A DNA stretch of 64,000 nt from contig CM065168.1 in the NCBI GenBank assembly GCA_033026295.1, forward strand, positions 27,268,306 to 27,332,305, written 5' to 3'. Position 1 is the first letter of the stretch. Each line of letters begins with the position of its first letter. Below are positions 1-11,435 of the stretch, piece after piece. Both the position numbers and the translations under genes were made by a program. Under the pieces are notes generated by a model. It was not told the origin of the DNA, did not search any database, and saw only the letters and a list, made by a program, of their open reading frames with translations. The stretch is from Channa striata. Taxonomy: Eukaryota; Chordata; Actinopteri; Anabantiformes; Channidae.

Positions 1-2950
1 TATGAAATTTATTTAGTTTTAGTCTAGGAAAAAAATGGTTATATATTATATGTATAACTCCATAGAGTCATTATATTACAGTAATATGCAATACAGTATG
101 TGTTTGCTTCCAGGTATCTGTCTCTAGTTTCGATAGTTTAAAATTCTTCAAAAAACAAAAGAGAAGCAAACATAATTTAAATAACTTGTAATCATTATAT
201 TCCAACAGTACGTTGGACTTTATTACAAAATACTTAAAATACAAAATAACTACCTGTAATTTTAAATAAAACTTAATATAATTTTCTTTAGTTTCAATTG
301 CTGTCCAACAGGAAAAGTGAGGACTGTGGGAAAACTACGTTGTTAAGGTATTTGCTGGGGAGATATGAAAGAGTCTGATAGTAGCGTTCTGAGATCAAAA
401 ACATTAAGTAAATGATGGGTTCCGGTGTCAAGGACCAAGAGTTTCTTGGTAAAGTCGTCATTTATGTTGACATTTAACAATCCAGTGGAGGACATTTATC
501 AGAAGCCTGAAAAGACCAGAATGTAGTGCAGCTCCAGTCAATTATTATCTTGACATTTTCAATAAGTCACAAAGAGAAAAAAATATATACATATCTACCT
601 ACCTACACCTATAGACTATACAGTGTCTATAATTATTTATATATCAGTATGGCTTGTCACAAACTGTGTTTCGTAAAGGTAATAAAAATGTAGATACAAA
701 TTGCGGTTATTAAAAGTCTCTAATTTCAAACTTAACTAATGTACCAACAATTTGACAACAAATTCATAAGCATCATGAATATAAAGGCCTGATGCACTGA
801 CTTGTAAAAAGGTGAATGGCATCTCTGACATTTTGACAGCAGGTTAGAATATACAAGTCCTTGCTCCAGATACTCCAGCCAGATACTGGAGCATGGACTG
901 GTGGCCTCTCGTGATAACTGTGACTGCATAGCTTGGTATTGCCTCAATTTGTTACATTCAGTTTTTTACAATATGTTACATTCATGCAACTTATACGTGT
1001 GCATTCCAGATAGAGTGGGGAAAATTGTTACAGAAATGTGGGATTACATCACAGTGTCACTCTTATCACTCTTGAATGTGACATACCACATCCACTTGTA
1101 TCTCAAAAATTGAAGTTGCAATTTTACTGCATGTCTGTCCAGACTTTCTAATCAGTTCATCCATGTGGACGTTTATGCCACGTTTATGTAATAAACTTCC
1201 CACCAAACATTTCTGAGACGTACTGTTGACAAGAATGGCAGGCGACTTCATGGTGACTTTGATCTGTGAGCTCATACCACCAAAGTCTGATCAGTTCATC
1301 CTTGAGTCCAAGTGAAGGCCTGTGCACAGTTTAAAGAGTAATATTACTGCAACATCCCTCAACATCAATGTTTGGATTCTGACCGTATTCTTTGCCATTT
1401 CGGTATAAGCTGTTGCTTGTATACACATGCACATGTACCTGTTTGTGAGGAGGACTGTGACACTAGGACCTATACTCGATAAATATAAATATGAGTGTCA
1501 GGTCTTATCAAATTTGATTGTTTGCCTGCATGTATGCGTATTTGTAAAAGTTGGTTTGTAAGTCAAGTTAGTTGTGCCCTCACTCATCTCATGAGAGAAG
1601 CTCTGGTAGTTTTTTTCCATGCGCTTGTATAATGTTCTGTAATTGTCTGCTAAGTGTTAAGCATTTCTGAAATAGCGTAGATGGCAACAAGGGAACTGAG
1701 TCAAGTAGGATTTTGGAGTTTTACTGCAGCTGCTTTAGGTGCAGCAAGAAATGGAGAGACGAAGCCAGAGGAGGGAGATATGGGGAGGCGATGCTGTTAG
1801 GTTTTTATCTGTCATTGTGTCATGAAATGGAATTTAGAAAGTTAGTGAGCAGCCAATGTGCTTACAGGTACAGTATGTCTGACACTCACACACTTATACA
1901 GAGGCAAAAAACTGCCCGCACAAAATCCAGGGAAACTTCGACATCCACTTTCGCAAACACTCTTACTGTTAGTCTCTCGCTAAAATGATGTTTAATTCAG
2001 TTTCATCTCTTATTCTGCAGCCCAGAAAATAAATAACATGCCATGCACAGCAGCAGTGGCGTGTTGAGTTACAGGGCTTTTTAAGGAAGCCTCTGTACTC
2101 TATTTTAAATATATTTCTTGGACAGGTCTGAGAAGCCTAAAAACTACTGAAAACCTTTATTTACTTTGTGAGTTACAGCATTTCACTTTGCACAAGGCAA
2201 GGAAAGCTGGACGTTCAGAAACATCCCTCAGTTATTTTCCTTTCTGCACTTTTTTTTCTCTGCCAAATCCCATAGCGAATATAAGAAAATGACTGTGGGG
2301 AACAGTAGGGGGTTGAAAATCTCTGCTGAGTGTAATGGGCCTCTTCTTTTAACTGGAGCAGATATAAAAATATATGTAGAGCGTGTACAAATGTGTACAT
2401 AGGAGAATAATTGGAGCTGCTCTCTGTTTTCGTGGTTGACTTGGGTTTGCTCCACCAGCAGGAGATGAGGGCATAGTCTGAATCCCAGAGTGTTCTGTTA
2501 CTGGAGGCAAGACATCTTCACACCCCTGGCCTACTTCTGTCTGCGCGTGGATATGTGTGAGCATGCATGTGTCCTTTACCTCTTCAGTGTGTCTTTCAAT
2601 AAGTTTTAGCAAGAATATTAAACTCACGGAACTTCCAAACCTGTCATGGTGCAGGGCAGGGCCTAGTGGGCCACTGCAGGGACACAACTGAACTAACGGT
2701 GGTGCAATTTGGAGGAACCATTGTCCTTAAAGCTGCCATAGGGAATTTCATATACTGTAAACCATCTTTTCAAAAGAACCAAGCTGAGATGAAATTTACA
2801 CTCTCATTAGCAAAGTTTGCTGAGCCTTAGTTATCGTTGCTGCCAAGGTTTCCATTGATACGGGGATGATGTGCCGACTTGCTTGGTAGCTGCCGAATGC
2901 TAATGCTAAATCTCTGCACCCTTCATGTGTGGCTAACATCTTTAATTCAA
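1..2950. other. AT-rich unique noncoding DNA
   Basis: No gene, RNA or recognisable transposon was found in this stretch. Open frames are all under 115 codons, overlap on opposite strands and resemble no protein I know. Small-scale structure is limited to a short CTAC-type run near 594-612 and a duplicated nonamer CCAGATACT around 866-890. Several long A/T runs fit ordinary vertebrate intergenic or intronic sequence. Confidence 0.6.
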
Positions 2951-2981
2951 TTTAAAGACACTTTAAGACACTTAAAGACAC
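2951..2981. repeat. Three-copy decamer tandem repeat
   Basis: Three tandem copies of a 10-base unit close to TTAAAGACAC are visible, with small differences in the second copy. It is a micro-repeat, most simply explained by replication slippage. No function is implied. Confidence 0.7.
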
Positions 2982-3093
2982 AAGAATGAGATTAACATGT
3001 TTCACTGGCGCAGACTCCGACTCATTAATGCTGTGACGGATTCTGGCAGACCTCTCTGTAGGGAGTCTTCTGGACCTGCGCCGTCATCGAGTT

Positions 3094-3112
3094 TTGAGCC
3101 CCCTGGTGGCAG
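3094..3112 (-). promoter_or_regulatory. Candidate CTCF binding site
   Basis: The sequence contains CCCCCTGGTGGC (3099-3110), an exact match to the 12-base core of the reverse complement of the vertebrate CTCF consensus. The flanking bases match partly. CTCF is the zinc-finger insulator and loop-anchor protein, and motif orientation matters for loop extrusion. A core match of this length is unlikely at any given position but can occur by chance in a large genome, and occupancy cannot be judged from sequence alone. Confidence 0.45.
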
Positions 3113-3737
3113 GTGGAGCTAGGGGTGGAGGTGGGTTCCTGTCAGATGACCTGGAAGGATAATTAGGAAGCAGGCCGTTTATGAATGAGTAGGGATGTGA
3201 CAGAAAACAGAATGGATGCAGTAATTGGATGAATGGGATGAAGTAGGAGGTGTGATGGAGCCATGAATAAAACGGGATCATTAGTGAACTTCCAAAACAA
3301 GAACTTCTAAACAAATACATTACATATTCACCGGACAGCTGTGTATACAACATATTGCTAAAAACTCCATGTGGCTTTTAAAAGGAACAGAATGAAGAAA
3401 ACTGTAGGCAATATAAAAATCGAATGCCAAGCCACTCAGCATGTGGAGAAATCGTATACTTGACAGGCCTGCCATACCTAGTTATGGTTATCCATTCCCC
3501 AGTCTACATCCATAATTCTGATGAATAGAGAGGGTGAGCGAAAATAGCAAGTAGTATTAAAAAGTTAGCCTTCATTTTTGGCCTATTTGATGAAGGCGTC
3601 TTGTAATGAATTGTAAGAAAAGAATAACAGCCTCACGGTGTAGAGAGTGTCATGCAGGAAAGCGCTGGGAAGTGACGGAGACAGAAAAAGCTGCCATGAA
3701 CCGATACGCGTAGGGCTTCAAAAGTAGCCTTTTTTTC

Positions 3738-3823
3738 ATTTCTACCATTCCTGACGGATGAACAGCTGATTCCCTTTTTTCATTTCTACCATTCCTGATG
3801 GATGAACAGCTGATTCCCCTTTT
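3738..3823. repeat. 43-bp tandem duplication, two copies
   Basis: Copy one (3738-3780) and copy two (3781-3823) are head to tail. Both run from CATTTCTACCATTCCTGA through GATGAACAGCTGATTCCC into a T run. They differ by one C/T substitution and one base in the C/T run. Near-identity suggests a recent slippage or unequal-exchange event. Each copy ends in poly-T, and a T run also precedes copy one, so short homology at the edges could have seeded it. Confidence 0.9.
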
Positions 3824-4862
3824 TTTCTTGCTGCTGCAAAAATATTTTCTGGATGCTGTTTTTTGTTCTGCTCCATCTTTCGTTTTCCTCCTTCATGCTT
3901 TCAGACTGAGTGCAGAGGCTTTCTAATAAGCTCCATAAAGACTGTGGTTTTGCTCATGTCATGAGGGAGCAGGGTGCATTTCATGCTTCGTGGATTTAGT
4001 GGGAATAAACAGGTTAGTGGAGTGTATGTTTGCATTGTTTTCCCCCAGTCTGGCTGTATCTTTGTCCCTGTTATTACACAGTAAAGGAGACAGTTTAGAC
4101 ATATGACAAGTCTGTTTGTAGTTTCAAAGGCTGTGTGTGTGTGATTATACTGCCATACATGTGACGACTGCTTTAATTTGTGGAAATTATGTTTTCAAAA
4201 TGACTGAACCACAATTTATTATGTACAGAGGCAACTGTTTATCAACCAATTTTCTGAAATGTAATTTGGTGTTAGAAATGTCAGGTCACAGCTGAGAAAT
4301 CTTCCCGCACCGGGAGTGACTGCAAAATACTATAGTTTGTCTCTGACACAGCCAATAGCAAGCTGTAAGTATTTTTTTTTACCATCACAACCCCTTTAAG
4401 CATTCCAACCCTTATAGAAGATCGTATTAAGAACCAATCAACAAACAAACTGTGAATTTGTGTAGGTTTGTTAGATTTGCCAAGGAAGGTCATTGATTTT
4501 TTTAAGGAATGTCAAAAAATAGTCACATTTACACCTGATTGGGACATTACTGTGCTGGTTAATGTGTCCTCAGTTCTTATCAGCCTATAATTATGGTTAA
4601 GTAGACGACTTTCTGCCTCCCAGTAGATTCAGCAGATTCACTAGACTGTCCTACTATAAAATATGAAAATGTATGTCATTTTTATCAGGATACATCCTAC
4701 TGCTTAGTGACATCTAGCAGCTGTAGTGAAAAATAAAAGGAGATGTTGTATTTAGCAAAAATTGAGGGTGAAACGTGGCATCGTTTTAGTTCCATAGTAA
4801 CCACTGGCATGTCCAGTTTCAGTAGACGCCTGCCTGCAGTTCACAGGGTCATGTTCAATAAT

Positions 4863-5081
4863 TTCAGTTCAATTCAACTTTACTCATATAGCTCCAATTC
4901 CCAAAAAAAGTCATCTGAAGGCACTTCACAAAATAAAGTCAAGACTATACAAACATTTAAAGAAAAACCCAACAAATCCCCCTTAAGCAGCCATAGGCAA
5001 AAGTGAAGAGGAAAAACTCCTTAAATGGAAGAAACCTCCAGCAGAACCAGGCTCAGGGTGGGCGGCCATCTGCCTTGACCG
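4863..5081 (+). mobile_element. Percomorph dispersed repeat, left segment
   Basis: From TTCAGTTCAATTCAACTTTA to the break at 5081 the sequence follows a repeat I recognise as widespread in percomorph fish. Its hallmarks are AAACTCCTTAAATGGAAGAA followed by ACCTCCAGCAGAACCAGGCT and GGGCGGCCATCTGCC. I cannot name its class with confidence. It stops at TTGACCG and resumes at 6478 with ACCGGTTGGGATGAG, exactly as expected if the original read GACCGGTTGGG and was split. The copy is old (many substitutions relative to the remembered family) and has no coding capacity of its own. Confidence 0.8.
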
Positions 5082-6477
5082 TGTAGCATCCATTTCTGTG
5101 AGATGAAAAGGTTGGACCTGAGCTGCATTCTTCTATACAGAGGTAAAAGTTTTTCTCCAACCTCCAACTGCACCCCGTGTATACAACCGCTCAGGTACAT
5201 AAACGTGATCATGTTATGTTTTAATAATTCGACACTAGGATTCGTTAATTATGTCCAGATAATGTATGACTGAATTACGAATTGTAGTAATAGGTGTCAG
5301 ACGAAGTGGATTCGCTTTGTAATAAGCCTTGGATGTCATCTGCTTCATTTGTCCGTGTGGACTTACATAAGCATGTTATGCAGGAGACATTGTCAACTGT
5401 ATGTATCCTGTTGCATAGTTAAGTACGTGAACTGCCATGATGATTTGAGTGACACAGAAAATGTATGTGTTACTTTTAATGGTGTGAAACACTTTTAGGC
5501 CTGGTGAACAGAGAATTTGTTAAATTAAACTTCAGATGGAATCAAACTAAAGAAAGAATTTAATGCGGAAGGAGGGACTAGCTCTGCCCTCCGCGGTAAG
5601 TTTAAATTACAGGCGAGCAAACTTTTCTTGAATCTCAGGTAAAGCCTCAGGTATAAAGGACAAAACGCCTCTTTGTTCGTGCTTCTCTTTCCCTCTCCTT
5701 CTCGGCCGCTCGTCTCCTCTTGCCTCTATAGTTTTTTTTCTTTTTTTTTTTACTACTACGCATCTTTGCTTAACGTTCCATATCTAATTTCTTTTGTTTG
5801 GCGAGACAAAGCTTCTATATATGTATAACTTAGATTTTGTAACTCCCTTTTTGAAACGGAATCCCAAGCAAACTTCGTTTTTTGTTTTGTACAAATAGAG
5901 ACACATTCCAACGATTCTAGCTGAACTTCATCGAGATTTTTATTCAAAATTCAATTTTCTTTTTGACTATTTTGACTGAATTATTTAGATTCAATACATG
6001 GGTTCCAGCCGCTCTCTTTTGACTAAATTAAACTGAGATTGAGCTGTCGATTCAAGCTGCCCGGCTGACCAGGTACCATCGTTCCGGCCACACCAAACCG
6101 CGCCAACTGTGAGACGGACAACCTTCACTCTGGGAGCGATCCGGCCCGAAGCGAGGAGGCTCATCTCGCCCTTCAGCCCCTTTATTTTATGGAAAGCCTG
6201 GTGCCTATACAGTTGCTAAAATAAGGGGGCCCTTCCAAAGATACAAGTATTTCTTCCATTAATTAGAGGTTAAATAGTAACTAGACTCCTTTCTCAAGCC
6301 CCAAGTTATCACATCCACTTGCATACCTGGTTCATGTTATCCGTTTACTTAGAACTGGTTATTTCGTGTTTTGTTGTCCATTTATTTATTACAAATATTA
6401 CATATATCTGTATGCATACTCACATTTATCTATATTCCTGTAGTTGTAGACTGTACACAAGTTGCAAAGTTGCTACA
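5082..6477 (+). mobile_element. Solo LTR (1396 bp) nested in an older repeat
   Basis: The insertion starts TGTAGCA and ends TGCTACA, a perfect 7-bp inverted pair with the canonical TG...CA ends of retroviral and LTR-retrotransposon repeats. It is flanked by the 4-bp direct repeat ACCG (5078-5081 and 6478-6481), a target-site duplication. A TATAAA box sits at 5652-5657, followed by a pyrimidine-rich stretch and a CpG-richer block (about 6050-6170), an arrangement expected of U3 and R/U5. ATTAAA at about 6028-6033 is a possible variant polyadenylation signal. No internal gag/pol sequence is present, so this is one LTR left after recombination between two. Gypsy-type and endogenous-retrovirus origins are both possible; the sequence does not decide. 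Confidence 0.75.
5652..5657 (+). promoter_or_regulatory. TATA box of the solo LTR
   Basis: TATAAA lies in the context CTCAGGTATAAAGGACAAAA inside the putative LTR, with a CT-rich stretch starting about 30 bases downstream where transcription would initiate. Its position in the first half of the LTR fits a U3 promoter. Whether it is still active is unknown. Confidence 0.5.
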
Positions 6478-7155
6478 ACCGGTTGGGATGAGTGTAAAAC
6501 ATTGGGCAGGTTAGTAGGACCAGTAGCTGTGCACTGGAAGACACACAGCTCCAAAGCCAGGGACACCTGAGGACAGGGACAGAGAGAGGGAGACAGAGAG
6601 GGAGAAAGACGACTACGGGAGAAAGAAGACACAGAATTAATGTCATACAGTGGTGACATTATAGATGTTTGAAGAGAAAAGGAAAGTGGCTCAGTGCAGA
6701 GTCCCCCAGCAGTCTAAGCCTATAGCAGCGTGACTATAACCAACTATAAGATTTATCGAAGAGGAAGGTTTTGAGCATAGTCTAAAAAGTAGAGAGGGTC
6801 CCCAGCCTGGACTGGGACCTGGTTCCACAGGAGAGGAGCTTGATAGCTAAAGGCTCTGCCTCCCATTCCCACACGTTTGGAAATTCTGGGAACCATAAGT
6901 AGGCCTTCATTCTGAGACCGAAGTGGTCTAGTAGGATGATATATGGTACTAGGAGATCTTTTAGGTATAATGGAGTTTGACCGTTTAGAGCTTTATAGGT
7001 AAGAAGAAGGGTTTTAAATTTTATTCTACATTTAATGGGATGCCAATAGAGAGAAGCTAATGAAGATGAAATATGATCTCTCAGTACTCAGTACTGCAGA
7101 ATTCTGGCTTGTTAAGAAGTTACTGGCTCGTCTTGAAAGTAGGGAAGTTACAGTG
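6478..7155 (+). mobile_element. Percomorph dispersed repeat, right segment
   Basis: This is the continuation of the repeat that starts at 4863. After the duplicated ACCG it reads GGTTGGGATGAG and continues through family landmarks such as TGGTTCCACAGGAGAGGAGC, AAAGGCTCTGCCTCCCATTC, AAGTAGGCCTTCATTCTGAG and a GGGATGCCAATAGAGAGAAG stretch near the end. Similarity to the family I remember fades after about 7110. The internal AG-rich stretch (6575-6625) is part of the family. No protein is encoded; the frames at 6319-6570 and 6426-6659 are accidental and straddle the LTR boundary. Confidence 0.75.
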
Positions 7156-8996
7156 GTTCAACGTAGATGGATATGATACAGACAAACAACCTAAGTAGAT
7201 GTTACCATGTTCAGTGGTGCATCATGTTGATGGTTGACTGGTGATGATAACCAGTCATTTCTCATGTTTCATTTTCCCACGTCACTTTGTTATCAGACCT
7301 AAGGTTGTAGTTGTCACCTACTAAACCATAATTTAAGGGCTGATAACTGATGATGGCCCGTTGAGTTAAATACTATCTAATAGTATCTAATATCCTTTCT
7401 GCTTCTACTGATTCCTAAACACACACATGAGCTTGTAGTACCTTTGCTGAATTAGAATAGCCAAGAAGTCAGTCAACAGTAAGAGTTTGTGTTGATTGTT
7501 GACTGAGCGAACCAGTGTATTTGAGTAAAAGTTGACTAAATGCTTTGTGTTTCCATGCCTGATCTTTGACTCCTCCTCAGCAGTTAAAGAGCTAACCTTT
7601 CTTGGACAGGTTTCCCATAACAGGTTTGCATAACTGCTTATTATGTTAATTAGAAGTGATAATGAATGCAGCTAAGTGCTAACACTTTCCTCCCTCGTGT
7701 TGTGCAGTATGTGTTATCTAAAACCACCCCCATGTTCCACTTGTTTGTCACATTTATAGAAAATGCCCCTCTTTTCAACTGGGTTTAAATCACAAAGGAG
7801 AGAAACCCTTCAGTTGTTTAAACATTTACTATAAGACTAAGAAGACTGTGGTCAGTCTCCAAAGAATGTTTCAATTTCATACATACCATGTATATTACTG
7901 TTCCTGCCAGTTCTTTGACTTAACGTCACAGTGAGGACCTTAATCAGGAGGCCAAATCAGCACAGCCAGTGCAGAATGACCCTTCATTCCATTTTTTCTT
8001 AATAAAACATACAAAAACAAACATACAAAAAAAAATGTTATAGCTATATTTTTATTTACTGTGCTTCTCCTGCAAGAGCCTGATGAGGCCTTCAAAGGAT
8101 GTTAAATATTGTACATTGCTGGTGATATGAAGCGACTAAACTACTCATCACTACTATAAGGAATGATGAAATTCAAATTGTGCCTTTTTGGAAAAAAGGG
8201 GAATATCTTAGAGCGAGTCTGTCTTCCTTATTGGTTCAGCTGTTTTGATGCACCCGATGAGTTACAGGTATTTCGGTTTTACATTTAATGATCATCTTAT
8301 TTATGAGTGTGGAAGGAGGATCCTGCCAGACTCTGCTGAGAGACCTCTGTGAGTTCTTTTAAATAATTAGTAGCTTTTATTAAAGACTTTGGTTATAATT
8401 TATACACACAACTGGTAAATTCTTGTGTTTGTACAATATTGGAATCAGCTGCAGGGATCTGTGACACTTGTAGTCCCATTAAACGACAAAATGCAAACAA
8501 GAACTGTGCTTTGGGTTCTGGCTGGGCACAAAAATTTTGTATATGGTGATATGGGATTGTGAGGCTCACACATGAGCACCTCAAGGTATGTGGCTTTTAA
8601 TACTCATAAACAAGATCGATGATTGTAGTCTTTTCCTCCCATTTTATATGTATGTTATGAGTGTGAAGTTAAACCATTTTAATCACTAATGAAATTAATC
8701 TTTCATTAGTTAGTAACAACATATGAGCACAAACATTGCAGCAGAGGAAGAAATGTTTCTTATACTGGCTCCTCTCCCCTGTATAACAACAAAAAGAATA
8801 CACACTCACACAGACACTGTCTCTCTCACTCTGAATCCTCCCCACCCATCCTCAGCATAGCTCCAAAAAATAAAGAAGTATGGTTACACTGTTTGCTCTG
8901 TCATCACATTAGAAAGAACAATCACCCAAAGAGCGATGGTACCTTTCAAAGCAGCCACTGTAAGACGAAGAGACAAATCTGGTGTCTCTTTGGTGG
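7156..8996. other. Unique noncoding DNA
   Basis: No gene or repeat could be recognised. Simple A-rich runs occur near 7995-8035. Composition and stop-codon density look intergenic or intronic. Confidence 0.55.
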
Positions 8997-8998
8997 TC

Positions 8999-9014
8999 CG
9001 GTGGTGGTGGTGGT
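8999..9014. repeat. (GGT)5-type trinucleotide run
   Basis: Five consecutive GGT-type triplets lie just left of two dinucleotide arrays and are followed by a G run. They are part of a local cluster of simple sequence between about 8780 and 9250. Confidence 0.75.
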
Positions 9015-9062
9015 GCTGGGGGCTCCAGAGTTGGTAGCAGAGGTAAGATGAAAGGGATTCTT

Positions 9063-9094
9063 CACACATACACACATACACACACACACACACT
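9063..9094. repeat. (CA)n microsatellite, imperfect
   Basis: A CA dinucleotide array interrupted by two TA units sits about 85 bases left of a longer TG array on the same strand. The two arrays are therefore inverted relative to each other and could pair across the spacer in single-stranded DNA. Confidence 0.9.
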
Positions 9095-9178
9095 ACAAAC
9101 TCCCTTAGAAACACCACTTGTCGGAAACCTCAATATCCCCATGCCAAATGTAAGTTTGTTCACTGGAAGCAAAAGGGT

Positions 9179-9183
9179 TGTGT

Positions 9184-9247
<64 letters not shown>
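9179..9247. repeat. (TG)n microsatellite, about 34 units
   Basis: This is the longest dinucleotide array in the window. It is pure from about 9191 to 9247, with one TC interruption at the left. Long alternating purine-pyrimidine TG tracts can adopt Z-DNA and are hypervariable in length. The open frames over this array (8982-9275, 9178-9495) encode only Val-Cys repeats and are artefacts. Confidence 0.97.
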
Positions 9248-9248
<1 letters not shown>

Positions 9249-11393
9249 GATGTGTGCTCATTTTATTTTGACTAGTGCTGTTAGTCCAATCGCATGCCTC
9301 CTGCTGCCTCTTCTGTCTTTATGTCTTTGTGCTGATGCTCAGTGGCTGCCTGTCCGATTGGCTGCCATGGGCTCGCTTGGGCAAGAGATCTCCTTGGTGC
9401 AGCATTTCCTTGTCTCATGTAGAGGATCACTGAGGATTGTCGGCTATGTCCCTGAGGCAAGTAAAGCCCCTCAGGGTGCCTGTTCAAAGCTTTAGAGACA
9501 AGGGCCGCTCACTGGGCCACTGTTCCCAGGCCCAGGCATCTCTCCAAGGTATTAGCAAAGGGAGAATTAGCTCGGAAGAGCCAGAATGAGGAGAGCTTCT
9601 CTGGGCAATTGAGTCTCAGGTGTTCTGCTGTCTTTACAAGGGCCCGGTAGTGACCATAAGCCAGTGATACCAAGGTTTAAATAAGTGCAATGATAGTATC
9701 AACCGTGGATATAGGACAAAAAGACACAAAATATGCACACACAGAAACACACACACACAGCTGAGCTAAGGTTTATGTGCAGACTAATGACAGTAATCAT
9801 ATACTATTTTCTCATTATATCCCCCGGGTAAGAGAAAGAGGTGTTAATGGTGAATTGAGGGCAGTGCAAGAGAGTGTATGAAAACCAGAATCTCTCCTCT
9901 CCTCTCCTTTCTGCAATGCAAACAGCCACATTATTGAAAACCACAAATACTTTTGGCAAAACAATTCCCTCCGTGGCCCGTGAGCCTTATTGCCTTGGAC
10001 GGCCTCTCTTAGTGACGCAGTAGCTTGAAAAAAAAAAATTGATTTAAGATTTGAAGCAGAGCCCTGTTCCTTGTCCTTTCTTTAATTTCCTTCCTCAAAG
10101 CTCCTGTGCTGAAACAGAGCCAGAGAGTGTTATTGGTGTGATTATTCTGTCTCACCAGCAGCAGCAAAATGAGCTCAATGTTGCGACTATCTCTGTCCTA
10201 ACTGAGTAGCAGCCGCCCCTACGGACGAGCTGATAGCGGCTGCTCTATATGAGATTCACACTGGCCTTTGGCAGCTGGCCTTATAACTGCATGCGCTGGG
10301 GGGGGACACGTTCATACCAGAGTTGAGGTTGAATAGCTGCTTATCATGCAGTGGTGACCCCAGCCTTCGGGTGGAATGGTCAATGTTTCCATGGTGATTG
10401 GATATAGGTTATTTGTTTAGAGGCAGGGTTTGCACCCACTGTGTCCCACCTCTGAGGGACAGACAGCAGCTGCAAAACTTTGTGGGCTTGACAAAAACCA
10501 CTCGAGCCCAGCATCAGGTTGGGGATAAAAGTTAAATATCAACAGACACTGGATGAAAAAAGCACGAGAAAGCTTTGGAAATTACTGCAAAATCAGTTCT
10601 CTTTGTGTAATCTTGCATTACTTGAGCAAGTGTGAGTAAGTGTTTTAAAAGTCAGAATGGGGCCATAGACATTTTTTTCAAACAAATGTCATCACTCTGT
10701 ATTACGGTATAAGTTTTATAGACTTTTAGTTCTTGGCCTTCTGTTCTGACTCTAAGCTCAAAACAAAGCTAAATTTATCAAATCATTATGAATCATGAAA
10801 TTCAATTTTAGAGATCAATCGTTCGATTTTAATGCACTCATGGTATTTTGTTGTCCTGTGCACTACATCAGCACATACTGTATTATGGCACTGGAAAACA
10901 TCTGGAAATTGGACTTCTATTAGGTCTTGTTTCATGTTTGAAAGATTTCAGAAGACACAAGTGACCATGAAAATGGAAACGGCCTGAACGTATGCAACCA
11001 CAACCATAGACAGACACAAAATAACAAAAAATTGAAACAAAAACATTAAAAATGACAAAATTATCAAAAACAGACAATGACAAAACTTCTAAATCAGACC
11101 AAATGCATTGAGAAGGATCCTACCACCATTTGTTCTCAGAGATCTATTGACTCATGGTGTGGACACATGAATCTGAAGAAAACAGAAACAAGTCATATTA
11201 AAAATGCCTTCGTGTTTGTAACCTCTTTACAGTAAATAATTTGATCAACCTAGAGCAAAAAATTAAATCAAATCTAATAAATAAAAAAGACAGTTTTGTA
11301 CAACTGCTATCACCTCTTAATGCTTTCACACCAAGGCAGTATATTAACACTGCTACCAAGGTTGTTGAGAAGACAAGCACGTTAAAAATATGC
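9248..11393. other. Unique noncoding DNA, partly conserved-looking
   Basis: No gene was found. Short CA runs (about 9738-9762) and a CTCTC run (about 9889-9910) occur. The block from about 9920 to 10180 has evenly mixed composition without repeats and contains TTATTGCCTTGGACGGCC and TGGTGTGATTATTCTGTC, the texture typical of vertebrate conserved noncoding elements. That is impression only, and cross-species alignment would be needed. A G8 run lies near 10290. Confidence 0.4.
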
Positions 11394-11435
11394 TAAATAA
11401 TTCATTAATTAGCGTAATTATGATCCCATTAGCAT
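11394..11435. promoter_or_regulatory. Cluster of homeodomain-type TAAT cores
   Basis: Two full TAATTA sites (11406-11411 and 11415-11420) plus further ATTAG/CATTA cores fall within about 40 bases. TAATTA is the preferred core of many homeodomain factors, and clusters of it are common in developmental enhancers. AT-rich DNA also produces such sites by chance, so this is only a candidate. Confidence 0.25.

Larger units (their letters stand above)
2982..4862. other. Unique noncoding DNA with two small landmarks
   Basis: No coding gene can be supported. The stretch contains the CTCF-like site and the 43-bp tandem duplication listed separately. Open frames such as 3084-3353 (minus) and 4281-4493 (minus) have no recognisable protein character. 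The frame at 4743-5006 runs into the dispersed repeat that begins near 4863, so it is not a gene. Confidence 0.55.

Noticed and set aside
6319..6659. Frames crossing the right boundary of the solo LTR
   Set aside because: They straddle the junction between LTR and host repeat, so they cannot be ancestral genes.
9178..9495. 105-codon plus-strand frame
   Set aside because: The first third is a Val-Cys read-through of the TG microsatellite and the rest has no protein character.
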